NCBI GenBank assembly: GCA_028703445.1
Contig: JAQVMW010000010.1
Coordinates: 1-62,017, forward strand
DNA length: 62,017 nt
From: Candidatus Peribacteraceae bacterium
GTDB taxonomy: Bacteria > Patescibacteriota > Gracilibacteria > Peribacterales > Peribacteraceae
Direction: 5' to 3'
In this document: piece after piece, positions 8,831 through 16,627 of the stretch
Layout of the letters: each line of letters opens with the position of its first letter
Numbering within the stretch: the stretch's first letter is position 1
Program-made: the position numbers and the translations under genes
Notes under the pieces: model-generated
Told to the model about the DNA's origin: nothing
Seen by the model: only the letters and a program-made list of their open reading frames with translations
Database searches by the model: none

Positions 8831-9355
8831 ATGATCGATATTAAGAATCAGCCTGATCAACTAGTAGAAGAGAATGCTGCCGAGAGAAAGGCACTGGAAG
8901 CCTGCGGCGGATTCGATACGTATCAGCAGTTGTTGCGCGGAGCGATCATTCAGAGGGCAAAGAGCATGACGATAGAAGATCTGATAAACCTCGACGCTGT
9001 GCTTACCCCGGAGGATCGAACGGATGGCTTGGAGCAAGGCTTTGTAGGTCTTATTTTTGGATTATGTCGCAAGCCACTCACGGGCGAGAATATTGGGAAT
9101 TTGGAAATGCCCCTTGGGATTGAACGAACGAGCGTTTTGTATCCAATACTCGAGCGGCATCTCACGATTGGCAAAGCCAGTGATCCGATTGGGCTTATGA
9201 TCGATCAAAGTGGCCAGGGCATGGATCGTCGCTCGGCGGAATTCATGAATCTCTTATCAGCCGCTTCCGCGGCGTCCGATGCTGAAATCACCCGGAGAAA
9301 GGATGAAACGAGGAAGGCAATGGCGGCTGCTGGCCTCGCCGAGTCGGCAGGCTAG
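8831..9355 (+). CDS. hypothetical protein, 174 aa
   Basis: Not recognised. The start at 8831 is set by the promoter 6 nt upstream. The sequence is mostly helical and charged, has no signal peptide or membrane segment, and ends in an Ala-rich helix (about residues 140-174). The 3' end overlaps the stop of the convergent tgt gene by 4 bases. It occupies the position where rpmA is often found after rplU, but it is far too long and not Lys/Gly-rich, so it is not L27. Confidence 0.65.
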   Translation: MIDIKNQPDQLVEENAAERKALEACGGFDTYQQLLRGAIIQRAKSMTIEDLINLDAVLTPEDRTDGLEQGFVGLIFGLCRKPLTGENIGNLEMPLGIERTSVLYPILERHLTIGKASDPIGLMIDQSGQGMDRRSAEFMNLLSAASAASDAEITRRKDETRKAMAAAGLAESAG

Positions 9356-10476
9356 GAGTGCCGTTCGATTTTCGCTCGTAGCTCTCGCATCATCTTGAGC
9401 GTCACACCCAAATTCTGCTTACAGGCAATGGTTTCGGCAAGTCGCTCATTCACTTTGAAAAGATGGTGCAGGTAACTTTTGAGATGTGTGCGGCTCAAGT
9501 CCGAAGGAGAATCGGGATCGATCGGCGCGTGATCTTCTTTGAACTTCGCGTTCGTGATGCGGAGGGCGGATCCGTCGGAGAGGAGGATCGTCCCGTGACG
9601 CGCTATACGCATCGGCAGCACGCAATCGAACATGTCGATGCCCAATTGCACGCACTGTCTGAGCTGGTGAATCACCCCGACCCCCATGAGGTAGCGGGGC
9701 TGCTCCGCAGGAAGCAGGGGAGTCAGCTCTCGCAGAACGCCGAGCATCTCCTCTTCGGTTTCGCCGACGGCGAGGCCTCCGAGGGCATACCCGTCGAAGC
9801 CGATTGCCTGCAGCTCCTCGATGCACTTTTTGCGCAGATCGAAGTGGAGTCCACCCTGCACGATGCCGAAGAGAAGGGGAATTCTTCCTCTCCCCCCACT
9901 CGCTGCGCTCGTTTCCCCCTCTCCCATGGAGAGGGGGCGAGAAGGACAGGAGAGTCGCTCGTGTGTCTCTTTGCACACCTTCGCCCACCGGAGCGTGCGG
10001 TCCACGGCAGTTTCGATTTCCCTGCGGGAAGCAGTCGAGGGCGGGCACTCGTCGAAGCACATGATGATATCCGAACCAAGTTTCCACTGGATCTTCGTCG
10101 CCTCCACTGGTCCCAGGAAGTGCAGACTGCCATCCGTGTGAGCGTGGAACTCGACGCCGCGGTCAGAGATGCGGCGCAGCCCCCGCAGCGAAAACACCTG
10201 GTAGCCGCCGCTGTCCGTGAGGATCGGACGGTTCCATCCGATGAACGCATGCAAGCCGCCTGCATCTGCAATGACATCTTCTCCGGGATGCAGGTGCAGA
10301 TGGTAGGTATTGCAGAGGAGGACTTGTGCCTGCAGGTCCGCAAGGTCCGTGTGCGTGATCCCGCGCATGGCACCGGCCGTAGCGACGGGGAAAAAGAACG
10401 GTGTTTCGATCAGGCCGTGATTGGTCTGAATAGTGCCGCGCCGCCCGAGGGGTGAGACCGCCTTCAACGTGAACAT
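9352..10476 (-). CDS. tgt: tRNA-guanine(34) transglycosylase, zinc ligands replaced
   Basis: Exchanges G34 of GUN anticodons for preQ1 or a related base in queuosine formation. Active-site features are present: TDSGG (Asp88), FDECPP (about 141-146), GIVQGG (about 204-209), GGLAVGE (about 233-239) and FDCVLP with nucleophile Asp284. Two oddities: residues about 176-199 are an extra segment encoded by a palindromic repeat, and the C-terminal CxCxxC zinc motif reads SxSxxS (Ser323, Ser325, Ser328), while the His pair at 337-338 is kept. The RNA-contacting PTRNAR motif is PMRIAR. A TACAAT box lies 7 nt before the ATG. The enzyme could be active with an altered, metal-free C-terminus, or be a divergent paralogue. 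Confidence 0.93.
   Translation of the reverse strand: MFTLKAVSPLGRRGTIQTNHGLIETPFFFPVATAGAMRGITHTDLADLQAQVLLCNTYHLHLHPGEDVIADAGGLHAFIGWNRPILTDSGGYQVFSLRGLRRISDRGVEFHAHTDGSLHFLGPVEATKIQWKLGSDIIMCFDECPPSTASRREIETAVDRTLRWAKVCKETHERLSCPSRPLSMGEGETSAASGGRGRIPLLFGIVQGGLHFDLRKKCIEELQAIGFDGYALGGLAVGETEEEMLGVLRELTPLLPAEQPRYLMGVGVIHQLRQCVQLGIDMFDCVLPMRIARHGTILLSDGSALRITNAKFKEDHAPIDPDSPSDLSRTHLKSYLHHLFKVNERLAETIACKQNLGVTLKMMRELRAKIERHS
9880..9951. repeat. REP-like palindrome inserted in frame within tgt
   Basis: The core CCCCCTCTCC (9915-9924), CAT, GGAGAGGGGG (9928-9937) is a perfect 10-bp inverted repeat of the same family as the element at 23121-23278. It adds about 24 codons to tgt without breaking the frame, between the FDECPP and GIVQGG motifs. 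Confidence 0.75.
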
Positions 10477-10551
10477 GGTGTGGATTGTAGGAGGCAGACG
10501 TCTGCAACCCTATATTTGCCTTGCGGAATTCGTCCATTGTGAACAAATATA

Positions 10552-10580
10552 TTGTACAAGTTCACGGTCCGCTCCATACT
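10552..10580 (+). promoter_or_regulatory. promoter of DoxX-like gene
   Basis: TTGTAC (10552-10557), 17-bp spacer, CATACT (10575-10580). GTGAAC at about 10540 and GTTCAC at about 10560 form an inverted repeat around TATATTGTA, overlapping the -35 box, so this could be an operator. The leader is about 20 nt. Confidence 0.5.
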
Positions 10581-10607
10581 GCAGTTCACTTCATTCCTTC
10601 CTCATCC

Positions 10608-11045
10608 ATGCAGATCAAACTGCCCCAGTGTCCTCTCTGTATCGTCGGATTCGTTGCACGTGTCAGCTTTGGGCTTTCACTGCTCTTCGTCGGTCTCGTT
10701 CATTACATGGCTTTCGAGTCCTTTGTGGGCATGGTGAATGAGGATCTCGCTGCGCTCTCGTTCCTCGGCACACTCTGGGCATACATCCTTCCCGCACTCA
10801 TGATCATTGGTGGAGCCCTGCTCGTGCTTGGGATGTTCACCGAAGTCGCTCTCTGGGCTTCCAGCATCGCCCTCGGTTCCATTCCCGCCGGCATGCTCTT
10901 CAAATCCGTCGCCTCGGGTCTGCCACTTTCGCAGACCATGGAACCGGCCATCAACGCACTCATCTGGCTCATCGCGCTCATCGTGATCACCAAAGTGTCA
11001 GGATGTGCAAGCGAAGGCGGCTGCTGCACATCTTCCAAGAAGTAG
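10608..11045 (+). CDS. DoxX-like membrane protein, 145 aa
   Basis: Four predicted membrane segments (about residues 9-29, 50-72, 78-98, 112-130) in the layout of the DoxX family. The N-terminal CPLC pair and C-terminal CASEGGCC cluster add five cysteines on the ends, suggesting thiol or metal chemistry. The start at 10608 (MQIKLPQCPLC) is preferred because the upstream extension covers the promoter. DoxX relatives act in respiration-linked or sulfur-related redox reactions; the substrate is unknown. It is transcribed away from tgt. Confidence 0.65.
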   Translation: MQIKLPQCPLCIVGFVARVSFGLSLLFVGLVHYMAFESFVGMVNEDLAALSFLGTLWAYILPALMIIGGALLVLGMFTEVALWASSIALGSIPAGMLFKSVASGLPLSQTMEPAINALIWLIALIVITKVSGCASEGGCCTSSKK

Positions 11046-11060
11046 TCTTGAACTAGGTAT

Positions 11061-11160
11061 GTCATGGTGAGCCTGTCATTCCGCGTTCTTCGACTCCCCG
11101 TCCGTACCGGACAACGTCCGGGCGGGCGCTCGGGATGACACAGCTAGGTTCAGGATGACA
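11061..11160. repeat. dispersed GTCATGGTGAGC-type repeat, copy 1
   Basis: Contains GTCATGGTGAGC and later CTCGGGATGAC and CAGGATGAC, the same elements seen at 20706-20768 and 32079-32181. Outer GTCAT/ATGAC ends and an inner CCGGACAACGTCCGG pairing give it hairpin potential. It lies between convergent genes (DoxX-like and clpP). It is a non-autonomous, REP- or MITE-like element with no ORF. Confidence 0.7.
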
Positions 11161-11164
11161 GTGC

Positions 11165-11812
11165 TTAGACTGGCTTCTTCGTCAGGATCCGGTCGATGAG
11201 GCCGTACTTCAGAGCCTCCTCAGCCGAGAGAAACTTGTCACGCTCGGTGTCGGCCGTAACCTGCTCAAGGGACTTGCCGGTGTGCCTCGCGATCATCTCA
11301 TTCAAGATCTTCTTCGTCTGGATGATGTGATCGGCATGAATCGCGATATCCGTGGCCTGCCCTTCGGTGCCCCCTAGGGGCTGGTGAATCATGATTTCGG
11401 AGTGTTCGAGCGCGAACCGCTTCCCCTTGGCGCCACCCATCAGGATGATCGCCCCGCCGCTGGCCGCCATTCCCAGACAGACCGTCGAAATATCCGGCTG
11501 CACGTACTGCATGGTGTCGTACATCGCCATGGTAGACGTCACCTGACCGCCCGGGGAGTTCACGTACAGGATGATGTCCTTCTTCGAGTTCTCTTTCTCC
11601 AAAAACAGAAACTGCGCAATGATGGAATTCGCCACATCATCGTTGATCGCCGTGCCGAGGAAGACCACGCGGTCCTCGAGAAGCCGCGAGTAGATGTCGT
11701 ACACGCGCTCACCGAACTGCGTCTTCTCGATCACGGTCGGGATGATGAAGTTCTGCGGAGTCAGGTTGCCGCGGGCGATCTTGTCGGCGATCGAGGAGAG
11801 TTTTGGATGCAT
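11165..11812 (-). CDS. clpP: ATP-dependent Clp protease proteolytic subunit
   Basis: 215 residues, normal ClpP size. Catalytic triad Ser118 (GMAASGG), His143 (MIHQPLGG) and Asp192 (ERDKF) are all present. Residues 75-90 carry the conserved VNSPGG oxyanion segment. The Met that normally follows the active Ser is Gly here. It forms the barrel protease that works with ClpX or ClpC, neither of which is in the window. The region upstream of the ATG is a TTAGGG-type array. Confidence 0.97.
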   Translation of the reverse strand: MHPKLSSIADKIARGNLTPQNFIIPTVIEKTQFGERVYDIYSRLLEDRVVFLGTAINDDVANSIIAQFLFLEKENSKKDIILYVNSPGGQVTSTMAMYDTMQYVQPDISTVCLGMAASGGAIILMGGAKGKRFALEHSEIMIHQPLGGTEGQATDIAIHADHIIQTKKILNEMIARHTGKSLEQVTADTERDKFLSAEEALKYGLIDRILTKKPV

Positions 11813-11826
11813 GTGGAGAGGGGAAG

Positions 11827-11880
11827 GGTTAGGAGTAGGGTTAGGAGTAGGGTTAGGGTTAGGGTTAGGAGTAGGGGATT
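11827..11880. repeat. tandem TTAGGG/TTAGGAGTAGGG array
   Basis: Eight or so units of GGTTAGG or GAGTAGGG in tandem, just upstream of clpP (minus) and upstream of miaA (plus). No matching inverted arm is visible here, unlike related arrays at 19171 and 25741. The repeat resembles telomeric hexamers by sequence only; no chromosome end is implied. Confidence 0.8.
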
Positions 11881-12012
11881 GATTCTTAAAACCTCATAGC
11901 AATTATACTTCTTTTCGTGTTTTCCCGGCAGTTGGCGCGGCAGGGGGAATGTGGTGAGAAGAAATGTAAAGTAAACAAAACAATTCTGTGCAATGCGTCT
12001 CATCGGCCTATC

Positions 12013-12975
12013 ATGGAGCTGATGGAGATGTCAGGAATTCCGGACATTGCAGGGTTTTTGTCGGGTGCCAAAAGACCGCTTCTCGTCCTCGTAGGGCCGA
12101 CGGCAAGCGGCAAGACCGCGCTGTCCCTCTCGATCGTCGAAGAACTGCGTGCGCAGGGACACACCATAGAAATCATCAACGGCGACTCGCGGCAACTCTA
12201 TCGCCTACTCGATATCGGCACAGCAAAGATTCGTCCGGAAGAGATGCGCGGCATTCCGCATCACCTGATGGATGTGCTTGAGCCGAAGGAAGAGGTGACG
12301 GCGGCGTGGTACAAGAAAGAAGCGGAGCGGGTGATTGCCGCGCTTCATGCGAAGGGCGTCGTTCCGTTTCTCGTTGGCGGATCGATGCTCTACGTGAGCG
12401 CCATCATCGATAATCTGGAATTTGTTTCTCAAGCGGATCCGCTCCTGCGAGAGAAGCTCCGTCAGCAACTGAGTGCGAAAGGACCTGCCGCACTCTATGA
12501 ACAACTGCAGGAGCTGGATCCCGAAGGCGCGCTCTCGGTGGATTCACGGAATGCCGTGTATTTACTGCGAGCACTGGAAATCTGCCTCACGACCGGTATG
12601 CGTCTGCAGGATGCCAAGAAGAAGCGATCCTCACCCTATAATCTGTTCATCATGGGGCTTGATCTTAAGCACGAAGAACTTCAACAGAGAATCGCGCAGC
12701 GCGTGCGTGAGATGTTCGCCGTCGGGTGGGTGGAGGAAGTGCAGTCGCTTCTGAAGAAGGGATACACCGTCAATGATCCGGGCATGCAGAGTCACGGGTA
12801 TCGCGAAATCGCCGCTTTACTTCGCGACCATTCCGTTGAGGAGGTGAAAGTGGACCGGGAACTCCAGGAACGCATCGCAGCCTCCTCGCGTCAGTACGCA
12901 AAAAGGCAAATGACCTGGTGGCGTCATGATGCGCGCATTCACTGGATCAGCCCTCAGGCGACAAACCGTTCCTGA
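12013..12975 (+). CDS. miaA: tRNA dimethylallyltransferase
   Basis: Adds the isopentenyl group to A37 of tRNAs reading UNN codons. The P-loop GPTASGKT lies at residues 28-35, followed by NGDSRQLYRLLDIGTAK, the DSxQ motif and flanking sequence that bind the tRNA anticodon base. GGSMLYVSA and the C-terminal QYAKRQMTWW helix are typical. The start at 12013 (MELMEMSG) is chosen because the upstream extension is basic, Cys-rich and unlike MiaA. About 320 aa is normal length. The 3' end overlaps a minus-strand gene by 22 bases. Confidence 0.93.
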   Translation: MELMEMSGIPDIAGFLSGAKRPLLVLVGPTASGKTALSLSIVEELRAQGHTIEIINGDSRQLYRLLDIGTAKIRPEEMRGIPHHLMDVLEPKEEVTAAWYKKEAERVIAALHAKGVVPFLVGGSMLYVSAIIDNLEFVSQADPLLREKLRQQLSAKGPAALYEQLQELDPEGALSVDSRNAVYLLRALEICLTTGMRLQDAKKKRSSPYNLFIMGLDLKHEELQQRIAQRVREMFAVGWVEEVQSLLKKGYTVNDPGMQSHGYREIAALLRDHSVEEVKVDRELQERIAASSRQYAKRQMTWWRHDARIHWISPQATNRS

Positions 12976-13184
12976 CGCACGCCTTCTACCTTCGGCAGAC
13001 GACGTGCGAGATCGCCGAGGGCATTCCTCGTTTGTTCCACGACGTTCGTCCGTGCATTGATCATCTCCTGCTCGCGGGGAGCTTCGGCACGGGGAGGGCG
13101 AACCTCCTGCTGCGGTGCAGCATCCTTCGGCTGATCCATGAGGTTCTCTTTAGGCTGCTCGGGGACTTTCATCGGTTGCTTCAT
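12954..13184 (-). CDS. hypothetical protein, 76 aa
   Basis: A small, highly charged, Pro/Gln/Glu-rich protein without signal or membrane segment, probably disordered. It is the second gene of a minus-strand pair, 14 nt after the gene at 13199, and its end overlaps miaA by 22 bases. No family recognised. Confidence 0.5.
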   Translation of the reverse strand: MKQPMKVPEQPKENLMDQPKDAAPQQEVRPPRAEAPREQEMINARTNVVEQTRNALGDLARRLPKVEGVRQERFVA

Positions 13185-13198
13185 GAGTGGAGAGGGGA

Positions 13199-13585
13199 TC
13201 AGAACTTGAAAACGTCGTGCGTCTCTTCGATGCGCTGCTTCATCTGCCAGAGGTACTCGATCATCGACTGCAGCTCCGGCGACTCATCCGGCGTCTTCTT
13301 CGAGAGACGGAACGAAACGATGTGCCCGAGCAGGTTCGCGATATTGACGAGGGCGAGATCCACCTTGCCCTTCCACATCTCATCAAGTCGGTTATAGATC
13401 TCCATCTTGAGGAACGATTGTGGCTTTGAGACATCGATCTCCCCGCTGTCCAGCATCCGGAGGATCTGCTTCATGAACGTCTCGTACTCCTCGCCCATCT
13501 TCGCACCGACAGATTGACCTACCTTCTTCTGCTGCTCTTCGGAGAGCGGATGCTGCTGCCCGATGGTCTGGAGGAAATCTGTCAT
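13199..13585 (-). CDS. hypothetical helical protein, 128 aa
   Basis: Not recognised. Predicted all-helical and soluble, with a Gln-rich N-terminus (EEQQKKVGQSVG) and conserved-looking WKGKVDLALVNIANLLGHIVSFRL in the middle. An AGGGAG stretch 4-9 nt before the ATG may act as a ribosome-binding site, and a TAGAAT box lies 12 nt before the start. It is first of a two-gene unit with 12954-13184 and divergent from rarA. Confidence 0.6.
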   Translation of the reverse strand: MTDFLQTIGQQHPLSEEQQKKVGQSVGAKMGEEYETFMKQILRMLDSGEIDVSKPQSFLKMEIYNRLDEMWKGKVDLALVNIANLLGHIVSFRLSKKTPDESPELQSMIEYLWQMKQRIEETHDVFKF

Positions 13586-13637
13586 AGAACTCCCTTCATT
13601 CTATCATATTTCCCCCTGCTGAGCTACGTGTGGTGAG

Positions 13638-13700
13638 GCTTGTTGGTTTATTCGCTTGTTGGTTCTCTCTCCATCCCAAACAGCTAATAAGCTAAAAAGC
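13638..13700. repeat. imperfect inverted repeat of GCTTGTTGG-type words
   Basis: Arm 13638-13663 (GCTTGTTGG repeated twice with an insert) pairs with arm 13677-13700 (AGCTAATAAGCTAAAAAGC) at about 17 of 24 positions. It lies between the divergent genes at 13585 (-) and rarA (+). Confidence 0.55.
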
Positions 13701-13728
13701 TTCTCAAAACCTGTTATCCTATCCACGG

Positions 13729-15027
13729 ATGCCAACACTTGATTCCGCACCGCTGGCCTACCGTCTCCGTCCGAGAACCCTCGAGGAATTCGTGGGACAG
13801 GAACATGTCATGGGGAAGGGGAGCATGCTGCGCACGGCGATCGAAGCGGACACACTCTCCTCAGTGATTCTGTCGGGGCCGCCTGGCACGGGCAAGACGA
13901 CGCTCGCCAAGATCGTGGCGGAGCGGACGAAGGCGCACTTCGTACAGATCAATGCAGTATTGAGCGGCGTCAAAGAACTGCGGGAAGTCTGTGCCGAGGC
14001 AGAGCGGCTCTTCACGGGACTCAGGCAGCGTACCGTGCTCTTCATCGACGAGATCCACCGGTTCAACAAGAGTCAGCAGGATGCCCTGCTGCCGTACGTG
14101 GAGAGCGGCACAGTTATCCTCATCGGCGCGACCACCGAGAATCCGTACTTCGAAGTGAACTCGGCCCTGGTCTCGCGCTCGCAGGTGACGCTGCTCCGCC
14201 CTCTCGAACAGGCAGACCTGCTGACGATTCTCAACCGCGCACTTACGGATGAACGGGGTCTGAACGGAAAAGTGCAGGTGGAACAAAAAGCACTGGAACG
14301 GATAGCGCTCCTCGCGAACGGAGATGCGCGCATCGCGCTGAATCTGCTCGAGATGGCCGTGCTCACGGCCGGCAAGAAATTGTCGATGAAGGAAATCGAT
14401 GCGCTCTTCCGTGAGCGGGGCAAACGCTACGACGCGAGCGGCGAGGAGCACTACAACTCTGTTTCCGCTTTCATCAAGAGCATGCGCGGGAGCGACTGCG
14501 ATGCCGCACTCCTGTGGATGTTCAAGATGCTGGCCGGTGGAGAAGAGCCGCGGTTCCTCTTTCGACGCATGGCGATTTTCGCGAGTGAGGACGTCGGCAA
14601 CGCCGATCCCCGAGCGCTGCAAATGGTGGTCGCCGCCTGGCAGGCCTTCGAGTTCGTGGGGCTGCCCGAAGGGGAATTTTTCCTCGCCCATGCCTGCGTC
14701 TACTTGAGTCAAGCGCCCAAATCAAATGCGATCACGCGTGCCATGTCCGGTGCACGAGAGATCATTCGATCCTCACCGACACTCGAAGTGCCGCTGCATT
14801 TACGCAATGCACCCATCAAGGGGATGGCCGATCAGGGATATCACAAGGGCTATCAGTATCCGCACGATGATGCGCAGGGTGTTGTTCAGGAGCAGTACTT
14901 TCCGATCGGCATTGCGCCGCGCTCGTTCTACGAACCGACGGATCGTGGATTTGAACGGGAAGTGCAGGAGAGACTGCAGCACGTTCGGGCAATTGTCAGA
15001 AAACAGCCGCAAATAAGGAGTAAGTAA
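13729..15027 (+). CDS. rarA: replication-associated recombination ATPase RarA/MgsA
   Basis: An AAA+ clamp-loader-like ATPase acting at stalled forks. Walker A SGPPGTGKTT lies at residues 49-58, Walker B FIDEIHRFNK near 105-114, sensor 1 ATTENP near 137-142. The C-terminal tetramerisation domain carries ASEDVGNADP and YLSQAPKSNA, diagnostic for the RarA/WRNIP1 family. 432 aa is normal. A TATCCT box lies 8 nt before the ATG, with no Shine-Dalgarno. Confidence 0.95.
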   Translation: MPTLDSAPLAYRLRPRTLEEFVGQEHVMGKGSMLRTAIEADTLSSVILSGPPGTGKTTLAKIVAERTKAHFVQINAVLSGVKELREVCAEAERLFTGLRQRTVLFIDEIHRFNKSQQDALLPYVESGTVILIGATTENPYFEVNSALVSRSQVTLLRPLEQADLLTILNRALTDERGLNGKVQVEQKALERIALLANGDARIALNLLEMAVLTAGKKLSMKEIDALFRERGKRYDASGEEHYNSVSAFIKSMRGSDCDAALLWMFKMLAGGEEPRFLFRRMAIFASEDVGNADPRALQMVVAAWQAFEFVGLPEGEFFLAHACVYLSQAPKSNAITRAMSGAREIIRSSPTLEVPLHLRNAPIKGMADQGYHKGYQYPHDDAQGVVQEQYFPIGIAPRSFYEPTDRGFEREVQERLQHVRAIVRKQPQIRSK

Positions 15028-15042
15028 TGAAAATAGAAGTAT

Positions 15043-15071
15043 TTCACATATACAATAATATATTGTATAAT
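15043..15071 (+). promoter_or_regulatory. promoter with overlapping palindromic operator
   Basis: TTCACA (15043-15048), 17-bp spacer, TATAAT (15066-15071). A perfect 9-bp inverted repeat TATACAATA-ATA-TATTGTATA (15049-15069) fills the spacer and most of the -10 box, so a bound dimer would block RNA polymerase. Confidence 0.75.
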
Positions 15072-15081
15072 ATCAGAAACC

Positions 15082-15684
15082 ATGATGCACACCAACACGC
15101 ACTCCATCGCACTCGCTCTCCGCCACTTCGCGCACGATCACGACGAATTGCCGGCATTTCATGCGGGGTATCTCGTCCTGACCGTCATCGCTGCTGCCAT
15201 TCTGAATTTGGGAACATTCGCCTTGCTCATTGTCGCGCATATTTCTCTCGACATCGTCAAGTATCGTGATGTCCATCACCTGTCATGGAAACACACATTG
15301 GAGGGAACTGTTCGTGAGAGTCTGCTGGACATGCTGCTGCTCAGCATCGCGCTCACACTCTCCCTCTACTTACACCACACCATCGGTATCATTGCTGTGA
15401 GCGGCGTCATGCGCGCTGATTTGACCATCGCGCGGTTTGCGGGCGTCTTCCTGCCCAAGGTTGAAATCCTGCATCGGTTTCTCTCGGTGCTCCTGAATAT
15501 CGGCGAGCACATACGCACGTTGCATGAACGGCTGGGAAAGGCTCTGGCTTCTGGCGAACGCCTGTTCATCTTCCTGCTGGTCGTTTCTCTTGTCCTGTTG
15601 TTCGCTGCGCCTGCTGTTCTGGATATCTCTTTTTCTTCCTTTGTTGCGACGCTGTCAAACGAGCTGATTCCGTGGAGGATTTAG
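15082..15684 (+). CDS. His-rich membrane protein, 200 aa
   Basis: Four or five predicted membrane segments (about residues 30-52, 78-96, 104-120, 162-182) and several His-rich stretches near the N-terminus (HFAHDHDELPAFH) and at VHHLSWKH and LHH. No family recognised. His clusters suggest metal or haem contact, which is inference. The start is ATG 15082 or 15085. The gene is driven by the strong operator-bearing promoter 10 nt upstream and lies convergent to a ZIP-type metal transporter. Its stop codon is the first word of a repeat array. Confidence 0.6.
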   Translation: MMHTNTHSIALALRHFAHDHDELPAFHAGYLVLTVIAAAILNLGTFALLIVAHISLDIVKYRDVHHLSWKHTLEGTVRESLLDMLLLSIALTLSLYLHHTIGIIAVSGVMRADLTIARFAGVFLPKVEILHRFLSVLLNIGEHIRTLHERLGKALASGERLFIFLLVVSLVLLFAAPAVLDISFSSFVATLSNELIPWRI

Positions 15685-15707
15685 CAGCTCCTTAGCTGAT
15701 CAGCTGA

Positions 15708-15800
15708 TTAGCTTCTTGGGTTTGTCGTATCATTCCCACTCATGTGTATTTTACTCTCCACCTCCATTCCTAAAAAGTTAGAAGTTACAAACTAAGAAGC
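15708..15800. terminator. long-loop inverted repeat between convergent genes
   Basis: TTAGCTTCTTGGGTTTGT (15708-15725) pairs with ACAAACTAAGAAGC (15787-15800) with two mismatches and a loop of about 60 nt. The stops of both flanking genes (15684 and 15785) are at or inside the arms or the word array leading to them. A terminator or mRNA 3'-end role is likely. Confidence 0.5.
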
Positions 15801-16546
15801 TTCAAGAGTTGCATCACTCCCACGCCGACGAGGATTGTGACGAGCTGAAAAAACGCATACGAAGGACGGGATTCTTTGTGCAGTTCGGGAATGAGATCCG
15901 ACCCTGCAAGGTAGAGGAAATTCCCGGCGGCCAGCGGGAGCAGCACCCATTCGAGAAACGGAACGGACCGTGCCGAGAAGAGGACGATCGTCGCTCCCAG
16001 AAAAGCGATACAAGCCGTGAAGAAATTGAGCAGAAGTGCGCGTCGCACGGAGAATCCACTGAAGAGCAGGATGGCAAAATCGCCGATTTCCTGCGGGATT
16101 TCGTGCAGCAGAACAGCAATCGTCGTGGCAATGCCGATCTGCGGACTGATGAGGTAACTGCCAGCAATCAGGGCGCCATCGATGAAATTATGCAGTCCGT
16201 CCCCGACGAGATTCATGATGCCGACGGGATGGATGTGCCCGCTTCGTTCCGGCAGTGCGGAACAGTGACAGTGGCGCCAGTGGACGCCTTTCTCGATGAC
16301 GAAGGAAAGCAGTATGCCCGCAAGGACCAGAAGGAACTGCGTGGTGATCTCCGACGACTGCACAGCCATCTCGGGAAAGATGTGAATGAACACATCGCCA
16401 AGGAGCGCACCTGTGGAAAACGCGATGAAGGTGAGGAGCAGGCGCCGTATCAGATGTTCACTCAGGACGAATGTCGTCATACCGATGAGGGACACTGCGC
16501 TTACGATGAACACGCTGAGGAGACTTGCAAGGATGGGGGAATTCAT
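15785..16546 (-). CDS. ZIP-family metal transporter
   Basis: Divalent metal (Zn/Fe/Mn) uptake or release across the membrane. Eight membrane segments are visible over 253 aa. Metal-site signatures: GDGLHNFIDG in segment 4 (about residues 114-123) and HEIPQEIGDF in segment 5 (about 147-156). A His/Cys-rich loop, WRHCHCS, lies near residue 90. Family assignment is firm, the metal is unknown. It is convergent with the His-rich membrane protein gene. Confidence 0.9.
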   Translation of the reverse strand: MNSPILASLLSVFIVSAVSLIGMTTFVLSEHLIRRLLLTFIAFSTGALLGDVFIHIFPEMAVQSSEITTQFLLVLAGILLSFVIEKGVHWRHCHCSALPERSGHIHPVGIMNLVGDGLHNFIDGALIAGSYLISPQIGIATTIAVLLHEIPQEIGDFAILLFSGFSVRRALLLNFFTACIAFLGATIVLFSARSVPFLEWVLLPLAAGNFLYLAGSDLIPELHKESRPSYAFFQLVTILVGVGVMQLLKLLSL

Positions 16547-16627
16547 AAGACGTAGGACGTAAGCTATACGATAGAAGCCTAAAGCTTATTATTGACAGTT
16601 TATAGCCTCTTCCCTTTATCTTCCACT

